Origin: CAZVWV01 sp964631745 | GTDB taxonomy: Bacteria > Bdellovibrionota_C > UBA2361 > JBGSMV01 | Assembly (NCBI GenBank): GCA_964631745.1 | Contig: CAZVWV010000023.1 | Span: forward strand, 1-34,065 | DNA length: 34,065 nucleotides | Reading direction: 5' to 3' | In this document: positions 24,738 through 32,390 of the stretch, piece by piece | Position numbering within the stretch: position 1 is the first letter of the stretch | Layout: the number at the start of each line of letters is the position of its first letter | Position numbers and translations under genes: made by a program | The notes under the pieces: generated by a model | Seen by the model: the letters and a program-made list of their open reading frames with translations, nothing else | Told to the model about the DNA's origin: nothing | Database searches by the model: none

Positions 24738-26804
24738 ATGTGTGGAATAGTCGGATTTGTCACTCGGTCATCGCTTGACCACCCCGCCGTTTTGGAGCGT
24801 ATGGTGGCCGCAAGCCAACACCGTGGGCCAGACGATCAAGGCATATGGATCGATAGTGCTAGAGGCATCGGGTTTGGGCACTTACGGCTTTCAATTTTAG
24901 ATCTCTCACCGCTCGGCCATCAGCCTATGGCCTCAAGCTCTTCGCGCTACGTGATCACCTTTAACGGCGAGATCTTTAACTTCAAACAGCTCTCAAGCGA
25001 GCTCCTGGCGTTAGGGCATCGCTTCAAAGGACAGAGCGATACTGAGGTCGTGCTGGCTGCCTTCGAGGAGTGGGGCATTGAAAAAGCCATGCAGCGATTT
25101 GTTGGTATGTTCGCCTTTGCCGTGTGGGACAACGCCTCACAAGAGTTGATACTCGGTAGAGACAGGGTCGGCATCAAGCCCCTTTATTACGGCTGGACGG
25201 CGGATGGTTTTATTTTTGCTTCTGAATTAAAGCCTTTCGTTGAAGTGCCTGGGTTTGAAAGACGAGTAAGTAAAGACGCCTTAGCAGAATTAGTTCAGTA
25301 TCTTTATATCTCTGCTCCCCTCTCAATTTACGAGGGTGTTTTTAAACTCTGGCCAGGTAGCTACCTACGACTGCGTTTAAACGACCTTTATAAGAAGCCG
25401 CATAGCTTCAGCCCCGATCCACTAAGCTCCGAGGCTACTATTAGACCAAGTCAGTTCTGGTCGGCAAAAGAATCATTCCAAGCTGCCAAACTTAACCCGT
25501 TCAAAGGTGACGATACAGAAGCAATCGCTACCTTAGAAAACCTCTTGAAAGAAGTGGTTTCGCTCAGAATGATCGCCGACGTGCCACTTGGCGCCTTTTT
25601 ATCGGGCGGAGTGGACTCAGCCTTACTTGTGGCGATAATGCAAACTCAAAGTGCTAGGCCTGTGAAAACCTTTTCAGTTGGATTTCACGAACAGGAGTTT
25701 AACGAAGCTGTTTTCGCTAACCGCGTCTCGGAGCATCTAGGCACAGAGCACAGAGAACTTTACATGTCGGCATCGGAAGCTATCTCTATTATTCCATATC
25801 TGCCGCAGATGTTTGATGAGCCTTTTGCGGATTCATCGCAGCTTTGCACATTTTTAGTCTCTAGAATGGCGCGTGAACATGTTACCGTCAGTTTATCCGC
25901 TGACGGAGGGGATGAGTTGTTTGGAGGGTATGATCGCTACGTACGTGGCAAGCGCATATGGGACATTATTCATGGTTGGCACCCCAACACCCGCAACAAG
26001 ATAGCCTCAACATTAGGTGCTCTTTCCTATCATGCCTGGGAGCGTTTGTTGTCTCCCTTGAAAATTTTGGGCGGGAGATATTCATTTTTACGCTCGCCCG
26101 GCAATACCATTCGCAGGTTCATTTATTACCTCAGGAGTGGCAGCAGTCAGGATTTTTATTCACGCTTAGTAACTGTGGGGGACTTCGATGCTAATTTAAT
26201 CCTGAACGCCCACTACGGCCGCTCGCTAATAAACGATCCAAAACATCTGCCCTTCACAGATAGTATTCAAGAGGAGATGATGTTTCTGGACACCATTTCT
26301 TATTTAACGGATGACCTCTTGGCCAAGGTCGACAGAGCTAGCATGGCAGTATCTCTTGAGGCGCGTGTGCCCTTGCTCGACCATCGACTAATTGAATTTG
26401 CCTGGTCGCTCCCGCTTCATATGCGTATCAACGGCGACACTACTAAATGGGCTTTGCGCAAAGTTCTATACAAACATGTTCCCGCTCAACTTATCGAGAG
26501 ACCGAAACAGGGCTTTTCGGTTCCGCTTGGAAGCTGGTTACGCAAGGAATTGCGGGATTGGGCAGAGGATCTTTTATCAACTGAGGCCTTAGTCAGAGAA
26601 GGCTATTTTGATTCCGGCCTGGTTCGACGTATGTGGAAGCAGCACCTAGATGGCGAGCGCAACAATGAGCATCGACTTTGGCCAATTCTAATGTTCAATT
26701 CTTGGCTACGAGAAGCTCCTCAGGCGAGCGCTTCGAATTTTCGACTCTCGCATCTCTCAGTTCGCAATGCACCCTCGCAAATGAAATTGGCTTTACATGC
26801 CTAA
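24738..26804 (+). CDS. asnB: Asparagine synthase (glutamine-hydrolysing)-like amidotransferase
   Basis: The protein has 688 aa, slightly longer than the usual 600-640. The N-terminal class II glutaminase domain begins MCGIVGF, where Cys2 after Met removal is the nucleophile, and contains ITFNGEIFNF and the RDRVGIKPLYY motif. The synthetase domain has the pyrophosphatase loop LSGGVDSALL near 287-296 and MFDEPFADSSQL. In polysaccharide loci, AsnB homologues (for example WbpS) are proposed to amidate uronic acids, giving hexuronamides. This context, overlapping the next glycosyltransferase gene by eight bases, suggests that role instead of asparagine synthesis, but it is not proven. The last ~40 residues are low in conserved features. 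No strong promoter is obvious. Confidence 0.9.
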   Translation: MCGIVGFVTRSSLDHPAVLERMVAASQHRGPDDQGIWIDSARGIGFGHLRLSILDLSPLGHQPMASSSSRYVITFNGEIFNFKQLSSELLALGHRFKGQSDTEVVLAAFEEWGIEKAMQRFVGMFAFAVWDNASQELILGRDRVGIKPLYYGWTADGFIFASELKPFVEVPGFERRVSKDALAELVQYLYISAPLSIYEGVFKLWPGSYLRLRLNDLYKKPHSFSPDPLSSEATIRPSQFWSAKESFQAAKLNPFKGDDTEAIATLENLLKEVVSLRMIADVPLGAFLSGGVDSALLVAIMQTQSARPVKTFSVGFHEQEFNEAVFANRVSEHLGTEHRELYMSASEAISIIPYLPQMFDEPFADSSQLCTFLVSRMAREHVTVSLSADGGDELFGGYDRYVRGKRIWDIIHGWHPNTRNKIASTLGALSYHAWERLLSPLKILGGRYSFLRSPGNTIRRFIYYLRSGSSQDFYSRLVTVGDFDANLILNAHYGRSLINDPKHLPFTDSIQEEMMFLDTISYLTDDLLAKVDRASMAVSLEARVPLLDHRLIEFAWSLPLHMRINGDTTKWALRKVLYKHVPAQLIERPKQGFSVPLGSWLRKELRDWAEDLLSTEALVREGYFDSGLVRRMWKQHLDGERNNEHRLWPILMFNSWLREAPQASASNFRLSHLSVRNAPSQMKLALHA

Positions 26805-27948
26805 AACAGCTTCGCCCCATGCGGGCCCGCTGCGCGTGGCCATCTCCGCACTTTCAGCGCGCTCGTATGGTGGTGACTCATACATTCGGGCATTTATTCC
26901 GGCGCTTGCTCGCTATGCCCCTGAACTTGAGATCGTATTGCTCGCCCAGGACGATCGCTATCAAGATCTCTGTGCACAGACCGACAACCATCATTATTTG
27001 AAAGTGGGCGCTTGTGGCAACTTGAGTGGCGCACGACGGGTGGTTTGGGAACAAACACAACTTAGAAGAATCATTCTTGAAGAAAGAATCGATCTCTTTT
27101 ACACCACCAACAACATCGCGATTTTCAACTCCCCCGTCCCAGTCGTCATTGCTGTTAGAAATATGGAGCCACTCACGCCCTGCTCCAAGGGCGTGCCGCT
27201 AAGACACGCCATTAGGCATTTTATTTTATCAAAGGTTACTTTTTGGTCCACCAAGAAGGCCGCGCGCATTATGACAGTCTCTAACTTTGTTAAAGAAACG
27301 CTGATGGCTATGGGCGTTCCCGCTGAGAAATGCGATGTCGTTTATCATGGCATAGATGATATTGCCCCCAGCAATACCGAAACGGTCGAAAAAACGTCCC
27401 TGCCCTATGTCTTCTCAATGGCTAAATTTGTAAGATACGCCAACCTAGAAACACTATTTCGTGGATTTAGGATTCTAAAAGATAGGGGGTATCAGGGCGA
27501 ATTACGATTTGCGGGTGGTAGCCATGATCGCGGGTACGAAGCGGAAATTAGGGCGCTAATTTCGGAGCTTCACCTTGATACCTCCGTAAAACTCCTTGGG
27601 TACATTCCTCGAACGGAAACGCAAAGAGAATTAAGAAAGGCAGATGCTTTTCTTTTCCCCTCAACGTTAGAAGCCTGCCCCTTCTCATTGTTGGAAGGCA
27701 TGCAACAAGGCGCGGCGATAGTTGCCACGACCTGCCCGCCCATGCCTGAGTTTTGCCAGGATGCTGCGCTTTTTGTGGACCCCCAAAACGCGCTCGCATT
27801 TGGAGAAGCGGCCTTTAGGCTCGTAAGCGACCAAAGCTTGGCTCGGAATCTTCGAGAGAAAGCGCTATTGCGCGCCGGTCAGTTTACATGGGAACGCACA
27901 GTACGCGATACTGTTAAGTGTTGGAAAAAGGCCGTATGCGAATCTTAA
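26797..27948 (+). CDS. GT4-type glycosyltransferase
   Basis: The protein has 383 aa with a GT-B fold. The N-terminal domain contains RSYGGDSYIRAFIPAL, the glycine-rich acceptor loop. The C-terminal domain carries FPSTLEACPFSLLEGM near 287, which has the EX7E donor-binding motif characteristic of GT4 retaining enzymes. There is no membrane segment, so it acts at the cytoplasmic face. It should add a sugar from an NDP donor to the growing lipid-linked repeat unit. The start overlaps asnB by eight bases and its end overlaps the next glycosyltransferase gene, so the three genes 24738-29150 are translationally linked. Confidence 0.9.
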   Translation: MPKTASPHAGPLRVAISALSARSYGGDSYIRAFIPALARYAPELEIVLLAQDDRYQDLCAQTDNHHYLKVGACGNLSGARRVVWEQTQLRRIILEERIDLFYTTNNIAIFNSPVPVVIAVRNMEPLTPCSKGVPLRHAIRHFILSKVTFWSTKKAARIMTVSNFVKETLMAMGVPAEKCDVVYHGIDDIAPSNTETVEKTSLPYVFSMAKFVRYANLETLFRGFRILKDRGYQGELRFAGGSHDRGYEAEIRALISELHLDTSVKLLGYIPRTETQRELRKADAFLFPSTLEACPFSLLEGMQQGAAIVATTCPPMPEFCQDAALFVDPQNALAFGEAAFRLVSDQSLARNLREKALLRAGQFTWERTVRDTVKCWKKAVCES

Positions 27949-29150
27949 TGATGTCCGATCGTTATCCTCCCGAAGCCCGTTCAGGAGCGCACCTGTTTCA
28001 AGATCTTGCAGAAGCGCTGGCGCATAGAGGCCATGAGGTAACGGTCTTCACGAAAATGCCAAAGGATCCGATCGCCACCACCCAATATATCGGGCCACCG
28101 CCTGCAAACGAGATCGTGAATGGAGTTATGATTAAGCGACTTGGCGGACTATTCTCTTCACGTGCGCCTATCATCTTTCGCGCTTTGGACCAGCTTTATG
28201 TGGCGCTGAAATTCCTCGCGACTGCGCTATTGAAGGCCCGGCCAGATGTGGTGGTTACCTATTCACCCCCGCTTCCTCTGGCGTTAACAGCCGCACTACT
28301 TCGCCTGACCAGAGGAATTCCTTTTGTGTTAAACTTACACGACCTCTACCCGCGTACAGCTATCGAGTTAGGCGTGCTTAAGAACCGCTTTTTAATAATG
28401 TCGGCCAGATTGTTGGAAAGTATCGCCTACCGATTTGCAGCTTGTTTTTCTGTTCCGGCCCCTGGCAGCGCTGCTTATCTCATTAATGAACGTAAAATTC
28501 CAAAAGATCGAGTCAGTTTAATTTACAATTGGATCAATACCGACCAGGTCGTACCGGGGCCACTGGAGAACTCACTACGACAAGAACATGGGCTGAGCCA
28601 TAAATTCATTCTCTCGTACGGTGGCGTGATGGGTTATGCCCAGGACTTTTCATCAATTCTTGCTTGCGCCAGAGAGCTTCAAGCAGACAGCCAACTGGTA
28701 TTTGTGTTGGTTGGTGAAGGCACTTTGTTGTCGAGATGGAAGCACGAAGCTCGCGAACTCCGAAATGTAATTTTCCTCCCCTCCATGCAGCGGGACGCTT
28801 ACGCTACCTTGCTTCAGGCCTCAGACGTGTGTTTAGTGCCGCTAAGTAAATCTTTAAACTCCCCGGCCATCCCGGGGAAGCTACAGAGCATTATGGCAGC
28901 TCGCCGACCAGCGCTTGGTATTGTGCCTGAGAATAGCGACGCTGCCTGGATGATTAGAGAAAGTGGCTGTGGTCTCGTCGTAGAGCCCGACGACAAAGAT
29001 GCCCTGCTTTCCGCCATACAAAGTCTGCGCCAAGACGCCGCGCATAGGTCGCAGTTGGCAACCGCTGGGTATGATTTTGCCATGGCAAATTTTAAGCGAG
29101 ACTGCGCAGCGGAAAGGTTTGAGAAGTTGCTGTTGCTGGCTAACTCTTGA
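27936..29150 (+). CDS. WcaI/WbuB-like GT4 glycosyltransferase
   Basis: The start is placed at ATG 27936 because MRILMMSDRYPPEARSGAH is the canonical opening of this group and AAGG lies just before it. A TTG/ATG a few codons upstream extends the frame without clear benefit. The product has 404 aa. NLHDLYPRTAIELGVL near 132 matches the [D/H]DLYP motif of putative colanic-acid WcaI and N-acetyl-fucosamine WbuB transferases. The C-terminal GT-B domain includes SLNSPAIPGKLQSIMAARRPALG, the donor-side region. Donor and acceptor remain unknown. It overlaps the previous glycosyltransferase by 13 bases and converges with the GT2 gene, their stop regions overlapping by 11 bases. Confidence 0.88.
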   Translation: MRILMMSDRYPPEARSGAHLFQDLAEALAHRGHEVTVFTKMPKDPIATTQYIGPPPANEIVNGVMIKRLGGLFSSRAPIIFRALDQLYVALKFLATALLKARPDVVVTYSPPLPLALTAALLRLTRGIPFVLNLHDLYPRTAIELGVLKNRFLIMSARLLESIAYRFAACFSVPAPGSAAYLINERKIPKDRVSLIYNWINTDQVVPGPLENSLRQEHGLSHKFILSYGGVMGYAQDFSSILACARELQADSQLVFVLVGEGTLLSRWKHEARELRNVIFLPSMQRDAYATLLQASDVCLVPLSKSLNSPAIPGKLQSIMAARRPALGIVPENSDAAWMIRESGCGLVVEPDDKDALLSAIQSLRQDAAHRSQLATAGYDFAMANFKRDCAAERFEKLLLLANS

Positions 29151-29904
29151 GTTGCCGCTCTAAAGTCTTCCAGACAGCTCCAATCAGAAAGAGAAACGCA
29201 TAGCGGCCCTTTTTGAATAGCACCCCGTTTCGCAGAGCGTTGACAAAGATCGCTCTGAATCCCCAATACAACTTAGCGATCTTAATGGTTGCGGGCGGAT
29301 GATAAATCAAAAGCGGCGTGGGCAAATTATGGAAGCGAAATTTCAAATATGCCCGGAGCCAAAGATCTGTGTCCTGGGCGTAGCGCATAGCTTGATCATA
29401 GCCTCCGACAGCCTCAAGAAATGTGCGACGCATCATCACAACCGGATGAAAAAAAGGCGTGTCTCGATACAGCTTAGCAACAAGCTCCTCGTGTGTGGCT
29501 GGCTTTACACACAACTTGGGTTGGGTCAGGCCCGGTTCCTGTATATAAACGGCCGCCCCCAAAATATCGATTTCCGGATGCACCTTCATAAACTCCGACT
29601 GTAGCTCTAAGCGCTGCGGCAAGGCCATATCATCCGCATCCATCCTGGCTATTAGCTCGGTGTCGGCCGCTTTCCAAGCCAGATTCAAACAGCTGGCCAA
29701 TCCCTGGTTTTTGGGGCTGACGATCACTCGAATTCTTTGGTCAAGGCGTTCAAACTCTCTAGCTATAAACTCAGATCTATCTGTCGGGCCATCCAATACG
29801 ATAATTAGTTTCCAGTTCTTAAATGTCTGATCTTGAATACTCTTTATAGCGCGAGCCAAGGTCTCCTGATTGTTGTAGACTGACATTATTACAGTGACTG
29901 ACAC
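29140..29904 (-). CDS. GT2-family glycosyltransferase
   Basis: The protein has 254 aa with a GT-A fold. VTVIMSVYNNQETL at the N-terminus is the nucleotide-binding strand, ELIARMDADDMALP near 90 holds the metal-binding DxD, and GGYDQAMRYAQDTDLWLR near 175 contains the acidic catalytic-base region (xDTD in place of ED). A short hydrophobic tail (AFLFLIGAVWKTL) may sit on the membrane. GT2 inverting enzymes add single sugars to lipid-linked intermediates. It is the last gene of the minus-strand run with the RmlD-like and RmlC-like genes, 28 bases after the former. Confidence 0.9.
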   Translation of the reverse strand: MSVTVIMSVYNNQETLARAIKSIQDQTFKNWKLIIVLDGPTDRSEFIAREFERLDQRIRVIVSPKNQGLASCLNLAWKAADTELIARMDADDMALPQRLELQSEFMKVHPEIDILGAAVYIQEPGLTQPKLCVKPATHEELVAKLYRDTPFFHPVVMMRRTFLEAVGGYDQAMRYAQDTDLWLRAYLKFRFHNLPTPLLIYHPPATIKIAKLYWGFRAIFVNALRNGVLFKKGRYAFLFLIGAVWKTLERQLKS

Positions 29905-29932
29905 GTAAGTTCTCTTTTAGTATTTTGATATC

Positions 29933-30841
29933 TTAGGAATAATGGCGTGCCATAAACTGCTTCAGATCAAGGGTAGCATCCGGAAGATTATGGCTCCCGA
30001 AAACTCGCTCGAATACCGAATAACACGAGGCCAATACTCTATTAGCGCTGCCGTTAGGTGACTCAACCGGCTCGATTGTAATCTCGCGATTGAATACCGT
30101 ATTAAAGCACTGTAGCAATTCGAATTTTGAAAGGGCCTTGTTGGGAACAAAATGATGCACATGATTTAGCGAGAGAAGTTCCTGCCATAAATCCTTAACT
30201 ATAATTAATTCACACAGCTTGGCGAACTGCAAAGTAGTTACTCCGTTCCAATAGTAATTGGTAAACCCTTTGATCTTAGATGCCTTGGGCTGAGATAAAA
30301 ACCATGCCAACAGACTGCTTGAGCTTTTAAGCTCCGGCCCCACAATTGAAGTTCTAATATTTAAAAAATTATGCGCGCGCATCTCACCTAAACTCTTAGT
30401 CTTACCGTACACATCCAAGCAATCGTGCGCGGCTGACTCATCATAGTTCCCACGAGAGCCTGAATATACTGCGTCGGTGGCGATATGAATAATTCGGGTC
30501 TTGCCCTCATGCAGATAGTTTGAGAGCTCCCGTGGGAAAAGTGCGTTAATTCTGGTAGCCCGCAAAACGCCAGCCTGATCGGTATCCTGACAGTGCGGTT
30601 TTGTGATCCCTATACAGTTAACTATGTAATCGTATTCAAAGAGATCTTGAATCTCTTCGCCCTTTAAAAATTTCTCGGCCTCAAAGTAGATCTGCCCCAC
30701 GCTCGGCGCGTCCGAATGTCTGGAGGTTCCACTGACTCGCAGAGAGGGAAGACCGCTTAGATACAGGTAAATCATAGAACCCAACATACCGGTGCTGCCC
30801 AGCACAAGCACATTCGGCCTCTGTGTATCGTTGTCTCTCAC
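29933..30841 (-). CDS. RmlD-like sugar-nucleotide reductase (SDR)
   Basis: The protein has 302 aa and starts at a GTG (30839-30841). The N-terminal dinucleotide site is VLVLGSTGMLGS. IVNCIGITKPH near 75, IIHIATDAVYSG near 115 and DVYGKTKSLGE near 138 (Tyr and Lys spaced by three) are the motifs of the RmlD substrate-binding branch of SDRs, in which dTDP-4-dehydrorhamnose reductase belongs. UDP-sugar reductases such as FnlB are also close relatives, so the 4-keto sugar cannot be named. It lies 18 bases downstream of the RmlC-like cupin, which argues for a shared 4-keto sugar. RmlA and RmlB are not in the window. Confidence 0.87.
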   Translation of the reverse strand: MRDNDTQRPNVLVLGSTGMLGSMIYLYLSGLPSLRVSGTSRHSDAPSVGQIYFEAEKFLKGEEIQDLFEYDYIVNCIGITKPHCQDTDQAGVLRATRINALFPRELSNYLHEGKTRIIHIATDAVYSGSRGNYDESAAHDCLDVYGKTKSLGEMRAHNFLNIRTSIVGPELKSSSSLLAWFLSQPKASKIKGFTNYYWNGVTTLQFAKLCELIIVKDLWQELLSLNHVHHFVPNKALSKFELLQCFNTVFNREITIEPVESPNGSANRVLASCYSVFERVFGSHNLPDATLDLKQFMARHYS

Positions 30842-30859
30842 AAGCTAACTATACTCCAC

Positions 30860-31315
30860 CTACCTATACTCAACTTTCCAAATCTCCGCGCCCCAATAGT
30901 CGTGCGGGAATCTAAAATCGTCCCCCTTAGACTCTTCGAGCGTGGATGTAGAAAAGAAAAGGATCTTGGTGTTGGGCTCGAGCGCTTTAAACCCATTAGC
31001 ATGCGCCGGGGGGATCCAAGCGATCTGGGGCTTACGGTCGGTAAGCACCACCCGTTGTACAGGATTGGCTTTATTAGGGGTAGCGGTGCTGTCCATATGC
31101 ACTGCGCACAGCAAAGCCGAACCGCAGGGCACATACACGTACTTACCTTCCTTCATATGCCCATGGAAAGCACGAATGGTGTCGATTTCGAAATTCTCTA
31201 CCTGATAAAAGCGCTTTATCGATCGAAAATCAAAGTCGTTACAAAATCGCAACAAACCACGGTCGTCGGCAAACACGTTTCCGTTGATCAAAGTAATTGG
31301 TGATGTGTCCATCAA
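30860..31315 (-). CDS. RmlC-like cupin sugar epimerase
   Basis: The protein has 151 aa, shorter than the ~180 aa of RmlC. DDRG (17-20), KRFYQVEN (34-41), RAFHGH (48-53, where RmlC has RGLHFQ with its catalytic His) and PPAHANGFKAL are aligned with the family, as is the closing FRFPHDYWGAE. It is expected to epimerise or isomerise a 4-keto-deoxy sugar nucleotide. The short length and HGH in place of HFQ place it among the smaller WbbJ/FdtA/QdtA-like sugar cupins as well as RmlC, so the reaction is uncertain. It is the first gene of the minus-strand run 31315-29140, adjacent to the signalling region. Confidence 0.8.
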   Translation of the reverse strand: MMDTSPITLINGNVFADDRGLLRFCNDFDFRSIKRFYQVENFEIDTIRAFHGHMKEGKYVYVPCGSALLCAVHMDSTATPNKANPVQRVVLTDRKPQIAWIPPAHANGFKALEPNTKILFFSTSTLEESKGDDFRFPHDYWGAEIWKVEYR

Positions 31316-31334
31316 AAAGGCTCCAAAATAATCT

Positions 31335-31365
31335 ACACGGGAGATTACTCCCAGCGCCGATAGTA
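31335..31365 (+). pseudogene. Short 5S rRNA-like stretch (weak)
   Basis: ACACGG (31335-31340), a 12-base spacer GAGATTACTCCC, and AGCGCCGATAGTA (31353-31365) line up with the loop B to loop E part of bacterial 5S rRNA (ACACGGAAGTTAAGC...AGCGCCGATGGTA). The 5' half of a 5S gene would fall inside the cupin gene and is absent, and the 3' half does not pair properly. It may be a relic or chance. The rest of 31316-31621 holds no gene I can support. Confidence 0.2.
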
Positions 31366-31621
31366 CGGCAAGGGTTTTGTCGGCCGGCCGTTCCCATTGC
31401 TTAGACCCACTCCCTTTAACTCTATTTTCTTGCCCTATAAAGGCAACTTTCTCAAAGAATCCGCGATAAGGCTGCTAAGCTTAAATGCAAAATACGCGGC
31501 ATCGCGGCTCAACTTGAATCATCTGAAGCGCCCGTGAATCTAGTTGATTTCAGCCATATTTGACTATTTGCCAGACGCAAAGCGAACTACCAAGGGCTCA
31601 TGGGCTTATAAAGGTAGGGAA

Positions 31622-31688
31622 GGATTACAGCGGCCGGCGGTATCGCCCAGTCCAAAAAGGACTACATAACCCAGCTGGCTGTAATTCC
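31622..31688 (+). promoter_or_regulatory. Candidate structured leader before the response regulator gene
   Basis: GGATTACAGC (31622-31631) pairs with GCTGTAATTCC (31678-31688), leaving one bulged T. Inside are GGCG/CGCC (31636-31639 and 31644-31647, loop GTAT) and AGTCC/GGACT (31649-31653 and 31659-31663, loop AAAAA). This gives a closing stem with two hairpins, a three-way-junction shape. A TATAAA (31607-31612) lies about ten bases before it, but I see no good -35. The next ATG is at 31732 with AAGAAGG before it. It does not match a riboswitch class I know. Confidence 0.4.
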
Positions 31689-31731
31689 GATATAGCTTTA
31701 AAGAACTAACGTCCCCCAGTAAGAAGGCCTT

Positions 31732-32190
31732 ATGAATCAAGAATACAAGTTCGGTCTCGAATCTTCCCACGAAAGCTCAAACGCGCCCGCAGAGGACTCT
31801 GTGCTGCATACACCTGCCAGTGAGCGCACAGTACTGATTGTGGATGACGACACCGATCAATTACTGTTCTTCAGCCTGCTTCTACAAAGAAGCGGCTACC
31901 GCGTGCTCTCGGCTTCCTCGGTCTCCGAAGCCATGGCCAAGATGACGGAGAAGCCCGTCGACCTCGTGATCTCTGATTTTTATATGCCTCATCAAAGTGG
32001 CCGAGACCTTTTGGAGATTCTTCGCGCCAGAGAGGCCACCCAAGCAACTCGTAGAACGCCCGTGATCATTATCAGTGCGGCTGATTCAGATGTCGAATCT
32101 GAGATGTTACGATGCGGCGCGGATTGGTTCTGCCCCAAGAGAGATCATTTTAGTTTATTAATAAAACATGTAAACGGTCTGCTGGCGTGA
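31732..32190 (+). CDS. Single-domain response regulator
   Basis: The protein has 152 aa. About 32 polar residues (MNQEYKFGLESSHESS...) precede a complete receiver domain. Acidic triad D38-D40, phospho-acceptor D82 in ISDFYMP, S115 in IIISA and K136 in CPKRD are all present. There is no output domain, so it is a CheY/Spo0F-like phosphorelay or motility-type regulator. AAGAAGG precedes the ATG by five bases. The stop overlaps the GTG of the next frame (TGA/GTGA), which indicates translational coupling. The hybrid kinase on the opposite strand is a possible partner. Confidence 0.9.
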   Translation: MNQEYKFGLESSHESSNAPAEDSVLHTPASERTVLIVDDDTDQLLFFSLLLQRSGYRVLSASSVSEAMAKMTEKPVDLVISDFYMPHQSGRDLLEILRAREATQATRRTPVIIISAADSDVESEMLRCGADWFCPKRDHFSLLIKHVNGLLA

Positions 32191-32390
32191 TTAATTCCAA
32201 TGAACACCCTCCAATTAGGGTCCTTCTGATAGATGATGGTCAGCATATGCGCTTTCTCATTAAAGATTCGCTGGCAGACATGCCTGGTTTTTGTGGCGGA
32301 GGACCAGCAGTTCGGTCCCTACTAGTAAAGATCCCGACACGCTACGGCTATAACATCCCGCATGTTGCGCATGAACCATCTACGACATAG
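32187..32390 (+). pseudogene. Truncated receiver-domain remnant
   Basis: The GTG at 32187 overlaps the stop of the preceding regulator. The first ~35 residues (IRVLLIDDGQHMRFLIKDSLADMPGF) are an unmistakable start of a receiver domain, with the acidic DD and the following helix. The rest (CGGGPAVRSLLVKIPTRYGYN) has no beta3 aspartate, Ser/Thr or Lys, and the frame ends after 67 codons. I could not restore the domain by reading either other frame. It overlaps the 3' end of the kinase gene by 11 bases. It is probably a decayed second response regulator. Confidence 0.6.

Noticed and set aside
31567..31632. c-di-GMP-I (GEMM) riboswitch
   Set aside because: GACGCAAAGC and a later GGTAG resemble conserved parts of that riboswitch, but the GGCAAACC half and its tetraloop hairpin are missing upstream, so a binding core cannot form.
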